From Symbiodinium natans (taxonomy: Eukaryota > Sar > Dinophyceae > Suessiales > Symbiodiniaceae): a stretch of 64,000 bases of DNA. This document shows, in pieces, positions 28,656 through 39,267 of this stretch. The position numbers were made by a program, and so were the translations under genes. Every line of letters begins with the position of its first letter. The stretch's first letter is position 1. Under the pieces are notes generated by a model. The model was not told where the DNA came from. It saw only the letters and a list, made by a program, of their open reading frames with translations, and made no database searches. The stretch lies in contig CAJNDS010002379.1 of the NCBI GenBank assembly GCA_905221605.1, positions 534,001-598,000 on the forward strand. The letters are read 5' to 3'.

Positions 28656-28723
28656 CCCCTCCGCATAGAGTTTTAGGGTTTAGGGTTTTAGGGTTTGGGG
28701 TTTAGGGTCCTGCGCCCCAAAAC

Positions 28724-28870
28724 CATGTGTGAGTCATAGCGGGGCCCGGGCAGTAGTGGAAGGCGCTGTCGCTCTTGGCCTGACGTGGAAAGTCATCGGC
28801 GAATTTTGCGCCGGCATCGGTTTCACGTAGCAGTGTCGAGGGGCTTGGATCTAGCCGAGACAGCACCGGA
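28724..28870 (-). CDS. Two exons flanking a short intron
   Basis: The upstream piece reads EKSGAVSARSKPLDTAT; exon 28779-28724 (acceptor CGTCAG|GCC) reads AKSDSAFHYCPGPAMTHT, donor GTTTTGGG. The exact donor of the upstream piece is unresolved. Confidence 0.65.
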
Positions 28871-29095
28871 TTTCTCTATCTTAGGGTTACATGGTTCCTT
28901 CGTATGGGGCCGGAAGAGGGGACTTATATATACCCGATACAACCCAAGGGCCCATACTTCAGAACCCTTGAAAGGAGGTAAGAGACCATGTTAAGAAAAC
29001 ATAGATACCCTTAGACTCAAAACCCCCAAACCGAAACATGGACCCTTAAGTCTTAGGGTTTATGGCACGCAGCGTTTAGGGCTGATAGGCTTTAT

Positions 29096-29250
29096 AGGGT
29101 TAGGGTTTAGGGTTTAGGGTTTAGGGTTAGGGTTTAGGGTTTAGGGTTTAGGGTTTAGGGTTTAGGGTTTAGGGTTTAGGGTTTAGGGTTTAGGGTTTAG
29201 GGTTTAGGGTTTAGGGTTTAGGGTTTAGGGTTTAGGGTTTACGGTTTAGG
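29096..29250 (+). repeat. TTTAGGG array (about 155 bp)
   Basis: Over 20 units. Confidence 0.9.
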
Positions 29251-29265
29251 GTTTCAGGTTTAGGG

Positions 29266-29340
29266 GGCAAAATCACAAATCGCTGCCTGCGACACGACCA
29301 GCCGGGACAGTATAGCCTCAAGGGGAGCAGTGTAGCCTAC
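29266..29340 (-). CDS. Internal or terminal exon
   Basis: Acceptor CCAAAG|GTAGG; reads VGYTAPLEAILSRLVVSQA then AICDFAP. Confidence 0.7.
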
Positions 29341-29474
29341 CTTTGGAATAGACCCTGGAAAAAAAGTATATACTTTTTAGGGTTTAGGGTTTAGGGTTTA
29401 GGTATAAGTAGCTATAGTAGGAACCCAGAACCAAAAAAAGCATTAAAGTACAGTACTCCAAAACCCAGGTAGGG

Positions 29475-29540
29475 CTTAGGGTGGCTTTGCCAACGCCAGC
29501 TAGGCACCCATCCACTCCTGATTGGGGCTTCACAATCCGA
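29475..29540 (-). CDS. Internal exon
   Basis: Reads VSDCEAPIRSGWVPSWRWQ then SHP. Confidence 0.55.
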
Positions 29541-29781
29541 AACATTGAGCACACACACACACATCATTTTTCATCTATAGTTTTTTTTTTTGGGGGGGGG
29601 GGGGCGGTTTCTCCCTGTCTCACCCTTAAAGTCGTTCCTTGGGCGCTCTCTTCACGGTGTTCACTGCGTTTACTTGTAATTAATACACACACAAAACCGC
29701 AACCCAGTGTTGCATCAGGGCTTTTGGGGTCTAAGGCTTCGGGCTTAAATCTCGAAGCTATTTTGAGGACGTGATAAAAGC

Positions 29782-29880
29782 CTGTAAGTTCTTCCATAAG
29801 GTTTTGGATTCTGTCCGTTCCGAAAAAGCCCCCGCAAGAACATTCAGATGACATGTCGGGTCCCCAGACCAACCCCGAAC
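29782..29880 (-). CDS. Internal exon, Cys-rich
   Basis: Acceptor CCATAG|GTTCG; reads GLVWGPDMSSECSCGGFFG then TDRIQNLMEELT; GC donor at 29781. Confidence 0.75.
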
Positions 29881-29904
29881 CTATGGTACATATCAGGGTC
29901 CTAT

Positions 29905-30045
29905 CTAAGGGTTCTACCTTGGACCCTTAAGGTTGTACCCTTGGGTTTTGGGGTCCCGTTTTAAAGCATCTTTCAGGGAATATAAGGGCCATATTAGGAG
30001 TATACTAAGGAGAACCTTTAGGGCTACGAGTCTTCATCCCTTGGT
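29905..30045. mobile_element. Family K repeat, copy 1
   Basis: Shares TTAAGGTTGTACCCTTG..GGGAATA.AAGGGCCAT..GGAGTAT with 43365-43500. Confidence 0.5.
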
Positions 30046-30181
30046 CCTAACCCAGAGCATCTATGCTAGACCCAAGAGTAACGTAACCTAGGAATAAAAG
30101 TGTGCTCTTTTTGATTTACAGGGGCTTGTACGAGAACCTAACCCCCCCAAAAAAAGGGCGGAATAAGGCCAAAAACCTTGA

Positions 30182-30914
30182 TATCATCCATGGTGCCAGT
30201 ACATCCGTTGCGCAGAGCATCCTAGCTGCGCAACCCTCAACCCCAAGCACCGAGTTGGTTCATTTCCGGCTTCCTTGTCGCAGTTTCGGGTTTCGGGTTT
30301 CGGGCTTCGGGTTTAAGGTTTAGGGCTGGGGTTTAGGGCGGTTTCGGGAGAAGGGCACCAGTCGCAAAAGGCTTTGGTGTCTTTTAAGGACTGCGATCAC
30401 TCGAGGGCGTCTCGCCAAGAACTCCTTGCATGCGCAGAAAAGCCACAGCTTTCATCTACCAGTGTTTAGGGTTTAGGGGTCAGGGTTAGGGTTTACAAAA
30501 ACAATAACCCCCATATCTTACTTCTCCAATAACCAAGGGGAAAAAAGGTTAAACTTTATTATTCCTACCAAATAAGGAAGCCCAACAAGCTTAAAGTTCA
30601 ACTATTGGCTAAGTAAGATGATATCCTTACAAGGAAGCACATTGTGTTTTTAGGAAGAAGTTTGGACCAATGCAAAGTGCTGTCCAACTTCGGGCGTTGG
30701 AGGCAAGACAAAGCAATCCAGAAACCCTTAACGCAGAAAACCCAACGAAAATCACGTTCGAAGCATAAAGTGTCCAGGCTTTCAAAGATTTCGGGGTTTA
30801 GGGTTTAGGGTTTAGGGCTCAGGGTTGTCGTTTCCAACCTGGAACATCATTACGGAAAGTGGTTAGGCCCTGCTGGCCCGATGACACTGAAAACCGACAC
30901 CCTTGCATAAGAGG
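30182..30914 (+). CDS. Plus-strand gene segment (several exons)
   Basis: 30182-30290 reads IIHGASTSVAQSILAAQPS; 30352-30461 RKRLWCLLRTAITRGRLAK, donor GTGTTTAGG; 30661-30762 FGPMQSAVQLRALEARQSN (34 codons, GC donor); 30823-30914 CRFQPGTSLRKVVRPCWPD after CTCAG|GG, in matching phase. The minus strand is also open in places (e.g. MKAVAFLRMQGVLGETP), so the strand is not certain. Confidence 0.5.
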
Positions 30915-31152
30915 GTTTAGGGTTTAGGGTTTAGGGTTTAGGGTCATTGAAATCGCATTCTCGGGTAAGATTTGGGTTAGTGGTGTTCAGGGTTTGAAAA
31001 TATGTCTGCGACGGCACAGATGACACGCTAACCCTAAAAACCTTACACCCGAATACACCCTAAATCCTAAAAGCCTGACCGCCCTGGATCCCTCGAAAAT
31101 ACCGCAGACCTGAACCCCAAACCCTAAACCCTAAGCCCTAAACCCTAATGAG

Positions 31153-31238
31153 GCTCCAACACAGATGGTCTGGGGCCCGCACCTTGCGAGCCTGCACTCC
31201 ACAAAACCGAAACAGGCTTTAGCGGCTCGGGGGCCCAC
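31153..31238 (+). CDS. Possible plus-strand exon
   Basis: Reads APTQMVWGPHLASLHSTKP then KQALAARGPT and TGA. Confidence 0.4.
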
Positions 31239-31239
31239 T

Positions 31240-31850
31240 TGAACTTTTAGGGCTTAGGGTTTAGGGTTTAGGGTTTAAGGAGATCCTAAGGGCCATGTAG
31301 TTCGCACTTGATCGGGGGTACAGGGTTTAGGGTTTAGGGTAATTAGAGGGTAACTACAGGCTATGGTTCGTAATGTCGTTTGGGGTTTAAGGGTTGAGCG
31401 CCCTGGGCTCATATGCCCCCAAGAAGGCAGTCAGTAGATGTATGTGCGAAAACCCTCCCGAAGGTTCTTCCTGCGGTCCCTAGTGTAGGGTCCCTAAACA
31501 CTGAACCCTGCTAGCAGTGTAGGTCTTCATAGCAAGAACTTTAACCCCTCAAACCTGAATCCCTAAGCCCTGCACCCCTAAACCCTAAACCTTAACCCTA
31601 TAAAGCCGATAAACCCTATAAACCCTCAACCCTATAAACCGTAAGCCCAAAACCCTAAACCCTACCCATAAACCACAACACCCCTCGTTAAGCCCTAAAC
31701 CCCTAAGCCCCTACTTAAAGGATGATGGCACTTAGGTCTCTTTTAAACCCTGAACCCGAACCCCTGCCCTACCCCAGGGCGGCAAGGACCCTCCAGTTTA
31801 GGGTTGGCTAGGGTTGAGGCTCTTGGGGGAGTCCGGGTTTGACTGTGCTT
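31240..31850 (+). repeat. Telomere-like words and unassigned DNA
   Basis: TTTAGGG short runs, CCCTATAAACC words near 31600, otherwise no gene seen. Confidence 0.5.
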
Positions 31851-31855
31851 AGGGC

Positions 31856-32025
31856 TTAGGGGCCTCGGCTGTTTTGGCGGCGCAGTGCCTTGTTTTTGCG
31901 GTGCCAACAGGAGCAGCACAGAGCACAAAAGCTTCCCTCGCAGTCTGCACAAGTGCGCACGCCAAGCGGCAGAAGGAGCTCCACGGAGGGAGACTCTGGA
32001 ATTTTTGGGGCTTTAGAGCGTAGAC
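31856..32025 (-). CDS. Cys-rich (zinc-binding type) exon
   Basis: Acceptor CCAGCAG|GTCTA; reads PKIPESPSVELLLPLGVRT then CADCEGSFCALCCSCWHRK. The CxxC-x4-CxxCC-xxC-x-H spacing resembles small treble-clef or B-box-like zinc sites; the family is not certain. Confidence 0.7.
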
Positions 32026-32599
32026 CTGCTGGTAGTAGCCGAAAACGTGCCCAGCCCTTAAACAATCGACATATCCTAAAGCATTAAGCCCTAAACCCTT
32101 CCACCCCAAGCCCTGCAACCTATAGACTTCCCCCTAAGCCGGTAACCGAACCGCAAGTGCGAGGGGGATCTGCCCTGAACGTCTACGGCCTCGGGTTGTT
32201 TAGGGTTTGGGGTTGAGAGTTTGAGGTTGAGGTTTTGGGATCTGGGGCGTAGGCGTTGGGGTTTTTGGGGCTGAAAGGCCCAATGTGGAGGATGCGAGTC
32301 TGGGCAGAGCGGCCTCCTTCAACCCTAAACCCTCACCTGCTCAACTCTGTATAGCTACTCATGTTCCTGTTTCAGAAGCCATAGATGCCTGCCTCTTCAA
32401 CTGTAGAATACCAAACACCCTGATAAGGATCCACATAAAGAAAAAAAATGGGGGTCTTGGAGCCTTGGGTCGAGATTGCACTGGCATAAATGTGTAGGAA
32501 AGATGAAAGGTATTACAAGGCCTCTGTACGGGTTTAGGTTTAGGGTGTAGGGTTTAGGGCTGACGGGTGGGGGGGGAGGGGGAGGGGGGGGAGGGGTGA

Positions 32600-32651
32600 T
32601 TTTTTTGATATATATATATATATATATATATCTGATATATATATATATATG

Positions 32652-32682
<31 letters not shown>

Positions 32683-32945
32683 TTATTTATTTATATTTAT
32701 ATTTATATTTATTTATATTTATATTCATGTTTCAATTAATTTATGTATTTATATTTATGTTTTTATCTATATTATATTTGCATTTATATTTGTATTTTTC
32801 TTTATATTTATATTTATATTTTTATATCTATATTTATATTTATATCTATATTTATATTTATATTTACTGATGTATTTATATCTTTATTCAACTATATTTA
32901 TACATATCAAAAATAAACACACATGTATATATATATATATATAGA
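32600..32945 (+). repeat. (TA)n and (ATTTAT)n low-complexity block
   Basis: TA runs to 32695, then TTTATATTTATA repeats. Open Tyr/Ile/Leu frames are artefacts. Confidence 0.9.
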
Positions 32946-33053
32946 TACAGATAGATACGCGCTACCCCGCGCGCCCACGTTCAGCATGGTTTACAGATAT
33001 AAAGATAAAGTTTAACCTCAAGGTGCAGGCGAGATCCATCGGATGAACAAGGA

Positions 33054-34437
33054 TCAGCGTGCAATATGTATCAAGAATCCTGGCCAATTTCCGATGCGAC
33101 GATGCTTGCGAAGCCTGGCATAGTTCGGGGCGAGCCAGGTCCACTTGCCATCCTTCTTGACACGCCTTTTGCAATGGACTACGCGATCGTGGAGAACGCC
33201 TGAGATCCTGGCCTTGTGCGACTTCGCCGAATCAGCGCACAAATGACTTTGCGTCTTGCGATCTCGGCACCGATAGTCTGCCACTCCATCTTCCGAATGC
33301 ATCCCTCTCTGCACCACACCTGCCCTCTTCCCACATTGCCGTCTCGCTCGCCCTTCTTCGTGATCAGGTGCTTCAGGTTCGGACTCTGAGAGATGTCTCG
33401 CTTGTCAGATGCCATGGCCGTAGCCTTTTGGCCTTTGAGGACAGAGAATTCAACAGCACGCCAATGGAACACCGCGGGCACTTCTTGCCTGTCCAATTGA
33501 GGAGCATGTTGTCAGCAATCAAGAGTTCGACGATGCTCCTCTCGTCCGCATTCTGCAGCTCCGGAAGTGTTCGTTTCCACTTTGCTTGATCTTTGCGACG
33601 CCACGTGGCCCCACGGCGGCTTTCTCCCAAGTGCACTTGATGGATAGCCACTCTTGGTTCTTCAATGAAGATGACATGAAGTCATTGTCATGGCGTACGT
33701 ACGATGCTGCGCATGTACTCCCCCAAGAGCTGACCTGCACAAACCCACAAATCCTCATTTCGCTCCGGATTTGAGATGTCAGTTCTTTGGAAGAAGCCTT
33801 TGCAGCCTGGTTGAGGCGAAGCTGATCTTTGATAAAGCACCACGCTCTATCAAGAATCTGTGTCCCACTCTTCGTCTTGATGATGGTGCCGTTCGGGAGC
33901 TTGTGGCTGTTGATTCTGACGAAGCCGGGTTTCACCCACACATATTTGCCGTTGCTTCTTCACTTTGCGCTTCTTGCGCACCACAGCATCGTGAAGCATG
34001 CCAAGCACTTTCGTGCGACGTGAACGTGCTGAGTCGGTACGCAGGACGACGCGGCGATCCTTCAATCACTTCAGGGCCACATGGGCTTCCAGTCAACCTT
34101 GCGAATCAATCTTTCATTCGATCCAGCAAGAACATATGCTACCATCTAGGCAGATCTTATATGTCTAGCCTCCAGCCAGACATAAGCCACTGGTACCCTT
34201 GTGGCAGACACATTGCGCGAGAGCATATACAAGTGTCTCTCACGAACGATCCCACTCGAGCTTGGAGCCTTTGATGGTCATCTGCATTTTGTACGCAACG
34301 CGGCGCCTCTTCTGATGCGAACGACCTTCAGGCCTTCCACGCATGGGGCCAAGAGGCTTGTTATATACAGCCTGGGTTGTACGTGGCAAAAGCCTGTATG
34401 TCACATTCTTCAAACCTTTCCCGTGTGTAAAGACCAA
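33054..34437 (-). pseudogene. Decayed transposase-like gene, two tandem partial copies
   Basis: Two similar motifs occur on the same strand: TDSARSRRTKVLGMLHDAVV with RKKRKVKK (about 34050-33960) and ADSAKSHKARISGVLHDRVV with HCKRRVKKDGKWTWLAPN (about 33250-33120). Copy 1 continues RINSHKLPNGTIIKTKSGT and ILDRAWCFIKDQLRLNQAA in a shifted frame. Copy 2 is preceded by WTGKKCPRCSIGVLLNSL. The D-S-A-x-S ... LHD-x-V-V arrangement resembles ISXO2/IS1595-like DDE transposases expanded in dinoflagellate genomes. Frameshifts between blocks mean it is not intact. Confidence 0.55.
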
Positions 34438-34844
34438 CTACATGCACGTATATTGGGGTCAGCCATCATGCCCGTCAGCAACTTGCGTGAGCTGAAGCAC
34501 ACGCGCACGCCGTTTCCAGGGATTTCCCTTACGCCCGACACACGGGCTGATCGCTTCATTCTGTTAACTTGCTAAGTGTCGCGACTCGAGCATACAGACG
34601 CTGCAGTAGAAGAATATGGTCTTCAAGAGGGTGCGTGGTTATAACCGAAGACAGCAGCCGAGGCGCCATAGATATTTTATGCAGGTATCGTATATTCAAC
34701 AAGTACACCCTGCTATAGTCGTTGATATATACTCGCTTGTTATTGTACTTACAATGGGACATGTGTACATAATACATATGAAGACTCCACGACGGAATCA
34801 ATTGCCATCCAGGTACCCGGGCAGGATCAAATTTAAGAATTAAA

Positions 34845-35340
34845 CCATTAAACCAATGGTTTTCCTCTTATGAAAGTTCTTAAACCAATGGTTTTTCCCC
34901 CTATGGAAATAGGCCATGAAGCCATCAACCATTAAACCAATAAACCATTCAACCAATGGTTTTCCCCTATGGTAATAGGCCAGAAAACAATAGGGTGAAA
35001 TAATTGGTTTAATGGTTTCATGGTTTAATGGTTTTAATGGTTTAATGGTTTTAATGGTTTTAATGGTTTAATGGTTTAATGGTTTAATGGTTTAATGGTT
35101 TAATGGCTTAATGGCTTAATGGTTTAATGGTACAATGGTTTAATGGTACAGTGGGGATTCTCATAGAGAAATATGATTGGTTTAATGGTTTAATGGTTTG
35201 ATGGTTTAATGGTTTAATGGTGTAAGGGGAATTCTCATATGGGAGGAATGATTGGTTTAATGTTTTAATGCTTTGATGCTTCAAGGGGGATTCTCATATG
35301 GGGGAAATGACTGGTTAAAAGGTTTAAGGGGGATTCTCAC
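34845..35340 (+). repeat. TTTAATGG array with AACCATTA inverted partner
   Basis: ACCATTAAACCAATGG words to about 34990, then over 20 GGTTTAATGG-type units, interrupted by a repeated GGGATTCTCATATGGGGGAAATGA word. Distinct from the telomere unit. Confidence 0.9.
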
Positions 35341-35395
35341 ACGAGGGAAATGATTCGATACATATGTATACATATAGACCATGTAAGCCGTCTAT

Positions 35396-35514
35396 TGATA
35401 GACAAGAATGTTCTTTGAAGCCGCCAGGCGGAGGCGCAGAGAAGCTTCCAGCTGTGAATCGCGTGGCAGTTGTCCACCGGGGCATAGCTGTGGAAGTCAG
35501 AGCGCTGATGAAAG
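35396..35514 (-). CDS. Internal exon
   Basis: Acceptor GGTTTCAG|CTTTC; reads FHQRSDFHSYAPVDNCHAI then HSWKLLCASAWRLQRTF. Confidence 0.7.
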
Positions 35515-35519
35515 CTGAA

Positions 35520-36190
35520 ACCCTACACCCTAAACCCTAAACCTTAAACCCTAAACCCTCAACCCTAAACCCTAACCCCTAACCCCTAACCCTAGACGAC
35601 TGCTGATGCAACTTGGGGTTTAGGGTTGGAGACTCACAACCTCAGACCGGGTAAACCTAAGTTTAAGGCCACCCTCGCATAAGAAACAAAACCAGCTAAA
35701 CCCTCTACAAGAGTAACCTAGGAACAAAAGGTGCCCTAAACCCTGAAACCTAAAACCTAAACCCTAAACCCTAAAACCTAAAGGAATAAGGGCCTAAACC
35801 CTACACCCTGAACGATAGCAATCCACGTGAGGGTTGAGGGTTTGGGGTTTAGGGTTCAGGGTTTAGGGCTACTTACCCTACGTTCCTTCACATCTCACCA
35901 CGTTACTGCCGGAGCCCCTAAAGCCCTATACACCCTAAACCAGAAACCGTCTAAAAGCCTAAACCCCGAGCCTCAAGCCCCAAACTTGTGGCGACTACTT
36001 GTGTATGTTGGGGTTTCGGGTTGGGACTGCGACTTATGAGGTTACACCCAGAAATCAGTGGGTTTAAGTTGTGAGGGATTTGGGTTCAGAGCTCTTTAGA
36101 CTCCAGGGTGTACTGTGTAGGGTTTTGGAATTGATATTCATAGGGCTTCAGGGTTCAGGGTTTAGGGCCGTGTAGGGCAAATGGAGACTA
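35520..36190 (+). repeat. Telomere-like words, family C-like repeat, unassigned DNA
   Basis: CCCTAAA runs near 35525-35590 and 35755; a degraded AGAGTAACCTAGGAACAAAAGG element near 35710; nothing convincing as a gene. Confidence 0.5.
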
Positions 36191-36191
36191 C

Positions 36192-36313
36192 GGGGCGGCA
36201 TCGTGTGGCCGGCATGTTAGCCCAACGCGATTCTTTCGTGTAGTAGGGAGTCCCGCAATATCAGCACGACGCAAACGAGGTGCCCACTCACAAGGGACAT
36301 GGCACCGTAAACC
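36192..36313 (-). CDS. Internal exon
   Basis: TTTAG|GGTTTACGG acceptor from a telomere-like block; reads GLRCHVPCEWAPRLRRADI, GLPTTRKNRVGLTCRPHDA; donor GTAGTC at 36191. Confidence 0.8.
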
Positions 36314-36398
36314 CTAAACCCGAAACCCTAAACCCTAAGGTAATTACAACACTGACCCTGGGCTCGCGGTTTATGAGTTTTCAGGCACTGCCTAACCC

Positions 36399-36447
36399 CA
36401 AGGCACAGAAGATACGGCCTACGGGCCTCAGGGAGCGGAAGCCACTA
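36399..36447 (-). CDS. Internal exon
   Basis: Reads GFRSLRPVGRIFCALG; donor GTTAGGC. Confidence 0.55.
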
Positions 36448-36772
36448 AACCTTGAGTCCTCTAAGCAACACTAAACCCTAAACCCTAAGGTATAGTAGGG
36501 GCAAGCCGAACGCTAACCATCATTGTTCATGGAAGGATTGGGCAATAATCTTGTCTGACCACAAGAAGGGGCCGCGTTAGCAATAAGTGGTCAAGGTCCT
36601 AAATTAGGTATGGGGCTTTCCCTGAGGGTCATTGTTCCTCTATAATATATACTTGGGCCTGAAAGGGTTTCTCATGCAGAAGCTTCGGTGCCCGAGGATA
36701 TATATATATATATGTATATACATATACATATATATATATATATGTATAGAGGTACATGGACCCTTAGATGTA

Positions 36773-36916
36773 CTTGGAAGTTCAGGGTACTTAGTAACAC
36801 ATTTTCCAGTGTAGCTATTTCCCACTTAACAGAACCTTAAGTACCCTAATAGGGTTACATTGGGTTATACGTACAGTTATAATTGGGTTACTGAGTAACT
36901 ACCATGAACCTCCAAG
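36773..36916. mobile_element. Family B MITE, copy 4
   Basis: Inverted ends CTTGGAAGTTCAGGGTACTT / ...CATGAACCTCCAAG with TA at both flanks. Confidence 0.8.
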
Positions 36917-36934
36917 TAGGGTTTAGGGCATCTT

Positions 36935-37012
36935 GAGGTATAGCAGCTCCACTGACTCAAAGCCACATGAAGTCTAAGAACGGTTCGTGTAGTAAGCGCC
37001 CCCGCCCCAGCC
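36935..37012 (-). CDS. Internal exon
   Basis: Acceptor ATCATTCAG|GCTGG; reads AGAGALTTRTVLRLHVALS then QWSCYTS. Confidence 0.55.
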
Positions 37013-37165
37013 TGAATGATTAGAATAGGGTGTTGTGGGGTATTAAAGAGTAATGAAAAAGGGAGCAGAAACGAACATGGTCGTGCTTTTTTCATTTCCC
37101 CTTTTCCCTAAACCCTACAGTAGTGTTTGGGGTTTAGGGTTTACGGTTTAGGTTTGAGGGTGTAC

Positions 37166-37635
37166 TGGTTGAGCGCGCTGAGCAGTTGGCTCTGAGGAGA
37201 ACTTCTGTGTACGCCTCCTAGACTCTCAAGCTTAAAGCCTGAAAGCCTTGACCCAATCGGTTTAGGGTTTAGGGTTTAGGGTTTAGGGTTTAGGGTTTAG
37301 GGTTTAGGGTTTAGAGTACCCTACATGCGAGAGCTCTTTCTACGGAGACCTCGTTTCGCGCCAGTTTTGGCGACCCATCGCCGCGCAGAGAAGATTGGAT
37401 ACTTTCGCCGGGGGCTGTTTCAGACCCAGCAGAAGGCTCAGCACGAGGACCGGTCACGAAACCCAGCAAGACCGGTAATCCTGAACCCTAAACCCTAAAC
37501 CCTAAACCCTAAACCCTAAACCCTAAACCCTAAACCCTAAACCCTAAACCCTAAACCCTGAGCCGAACCTCCCGGGGACTGTACAGGAAACGTCGCCACC
37601 AGGATTCTGAGGAGCCGCCGGTGCACTACCATGTC
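37166..37635 (-). CDS. Three exons including a pure telomere intron
   Basis: Exon 37635-37557 (acceptor ATAAG|GACATG) reads DMVVHRRLLRILVATFPVQ; exon 37480-37328 reads LPVLLGFVTGPRAEPSAGS, then PKLARNEVSVERAL with a GC donor; exon 37217-37166 (TCTAG|GAGGC) reads EAYTEVLLRANCSARST, donor GTACACC. All joins keep frame. Intron 1 is only TTTAGGG repeats. Confidence 0.8.
37481..37556 (-). repeat. Intron made of telomere repeats (76 bp)
   Basis: (GTTTAGG)n ending GGTTCAG|GATTAC; 76 = 7 x 10 + 6. Joins CAG G to GA TTA in frame. Confidence 0.85.
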
Positions 37636-37747
37636 CTTATATGGCGAGGGTTTAGGGTTTAGGGTTTAGGGTTTAGGGTTTAGGGTTTAGGGCCTAGGGT
37701 TGAGGGTTGAGGCCCCAACCCCCAACCCCCCCCCCCCCCCCCCCCCC

Positions 37748-37829
37748 TTGAGGCAGGACAAAGAATCCAAAACAGTAAGGCCGGCGCTCTCTGGACAAAG
37801 GTGTTGGCAGCGAAGCCAACGTCATCGAC
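37748..37829 (-). CDS. Internal exon
   Basis: Acceptor CTCCAG|GTCGAT; reads VDDVGFAANTFVQRAPALL then FWILCPAS. Confidence 0.75.
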
Positions 37830-37970
37830 CTGGAGGGGAGCACTCCCCAACTACACCCCTAAAAAACCCCTCCTTCACCACAAGACGCTGAAGCCCTAAA
37901 ACCCTGAACCTTATAAACCCTAAACCCTAAACCCTAAGCCGTCCTCCCTGGGCTGTGGTTTAGGATCTAC

Positions 37971-38022
37971 GGTTTGAGGTCTCTGGTCAGGTCACAAATT
38001 CGTGGCCCATGTATGTTGCTGT
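37971..38022 (-). CDS. Short internal exon
   Basis: Acceptor GTGACAG|ACAGC; reads SNIHGPRICDLTRDLK; donor GTAGATC. Confidence 0.7.
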
Positions 38023-38299
38023 CTGTCACAACACCGTCTCATGTATGCAGGAAGTTTAGGGTTTAGGGTTTAGGGTTTAGGGTTTAGGGTATAGGGTTTA
38101 GGGCCTGGTTTAGGGTTGAGTCGGGTTGAGGCTTAGGGTTTGAGGTTTAGGGAAGAAACTGCCAGAAATCAGAGCCCCCCATGTGCACCCCGAAATCTTC
38201 TAGAACCCCCGTGAAGCTTCTGATTGCCCGTGAAAGTTCACAAGGGGTCTAGGGTTTCGGGTTTAGGGGTTCTGGCACCCTAAACCCTAAACCCTAAAC

Positions 38300-38370
38300 C
38301 CTAATAAACCCTAATAAACCCTAATAAACCCTAATAAACCCTAATAAACCCTAATAAACCCTAAACCCTA
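38300..38370 (+). repeat. CCCTAATAAA decamer array
   Basis: Six ACCCTAATAA units. Confidence 0.9.
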
Positions 38371-38391
38371 AACCCAGGCAGTCTGCCTCAC

Positions 38392-38457
38392 CGCAAGAAG
38401 ATGACGTACTGCGGGTACACCTCCCGTTTCAGGTGCAGCGGGTCTATGCAAGCAACC
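38392..38457 (-). CDS. Internal exon
   Basis: Acceptor GCACAG|GGTTG; reads VACIDPLHLKREVYPQYVI then FL; donor GTGAGGC at 38391. Confidence 0.75.
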
Positions 38458-38771
38458 CTGTGCATCAAGCACATATATATTCTCGAGGAGGTGATTTAGT
38501 AGTGTAGGGTACGTAACCGACATCCCCAGATAGGCTTCCTTTAGTGTACCTATGGACTGAGGACCTACTTATAAAATAGTACCCACCTCAGGGGGGGCAA
38601 GGACGGTTTAGGGTTTAGGGTTTAGGGTTTAGGGCTTAGGGTTTAGGGCTTAGGGTTTAGGGTTTTTTATTAGGGGCCCTCCAAACCCTAAACCCTAAAG
38701 GCGCGCCGGGGGGGGGGGGGGGGGACAGCGGTGGCCTAGGGTTTCCCTTGAAAATTATCTCCAGGCCCTAA

Positions 38772-38882
38772 CCTTGGGGACGAAATGAACCCTAAAAATG
38801 GGGCCATATACCCTATGCTACTATAACTCCTAGTAAGGTATATGAACCCTAAACCCTTTTAGGGCTCATTTCGTCCCCAAGG
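38772..38882 (-). mobile_element. Family A introner, copy 4
   Basis: Perfect CCTTGGGGACGAAATGA ends; AA duplicated. Minus-strand reading GTTCCTTG...CCAAG|G gives a GT-AG intron after exon 38978-38886. Confidence 0.85.
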
Positions 38883-38885
38883 AAC

Positions 38886-39154
38886 CCGAAACGCGCAAAG
38901 CACTGTTGGCAAGAAGGTTCTGGCCAAACACAAAATGCGTGTAGTCTGGGAGCCCATTTGTGTAATGCGAAGTGTCTGCTCAACTACTATTTCCTTAAGA
39001 ACCCACCCCCCCCCCCAAAAAAAAAAAAGAAAACAAAAAAACTACATTTCCCTCAGAAGGAGAATGTTTTTTTTTTTTACTTTTGCTGGGTTCTTATGCA
39101 ATTGGTAGTCAACACGAAACGTTCAGACGCTTCATGAGGGCGTGAAAGGCCGAC
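38886..39154 (-). CDS. 3' part of an uncharacterised gene, introns are mobile elements
   Basis: Exon 39154-39114 (acceptor CGCAG|GTCGG) reads SAFHALMKRLNVS; exon 38978-38886 reads DTSHYTNGLPDYTHFVFGQ, NLLANSALRVS. After the family A intron the frame ends at once (GGT TAG). The first intron is the family M element with a GTTGAC donor. An alternative frame is open in the second exon, so the phase is moderately sure. Confidence 0.6.
38985..39108 (-). mobile_element. Family M inverted-repeat element, copy 1
   Basis: Ends TACTATTTCCTTAAGAACCC / GGGTTCTTATGCAATTGGTA; TCAAC on both sides. Inner A- and T-rich runs. Lies in an intron. Confidence 0.75.
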
Positions 39155-39186
39155 CTGCGTCTGCCATGTGAGCAGGCATGTTAGGG

Positions 39187-39266
39187 TCTAGGGTTTAGGG
39201 TTTAGGGTTTAGGGTTTAGGGTTTAGGGTTTAGGGTTTAGGGTTTAGGGTTTAGGGTTTAGGGCTT
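39187..39266 (+). repeat. TTTAGGG array
   Basis: About 11 units. Confidence 0.9.
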
Positions 39267-39267
39267 A

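Noticed and set aside
32649-32870. Tyr/Ile/Leu-rich protein
   Set aside because: Low-complexity TTTATA repeat.
37325-37474. Plus-strand exon of 50 codons with a GTAAT donor
   Set aside because: The minus strand reads better and joins neighbouring exons in phase on both sides.
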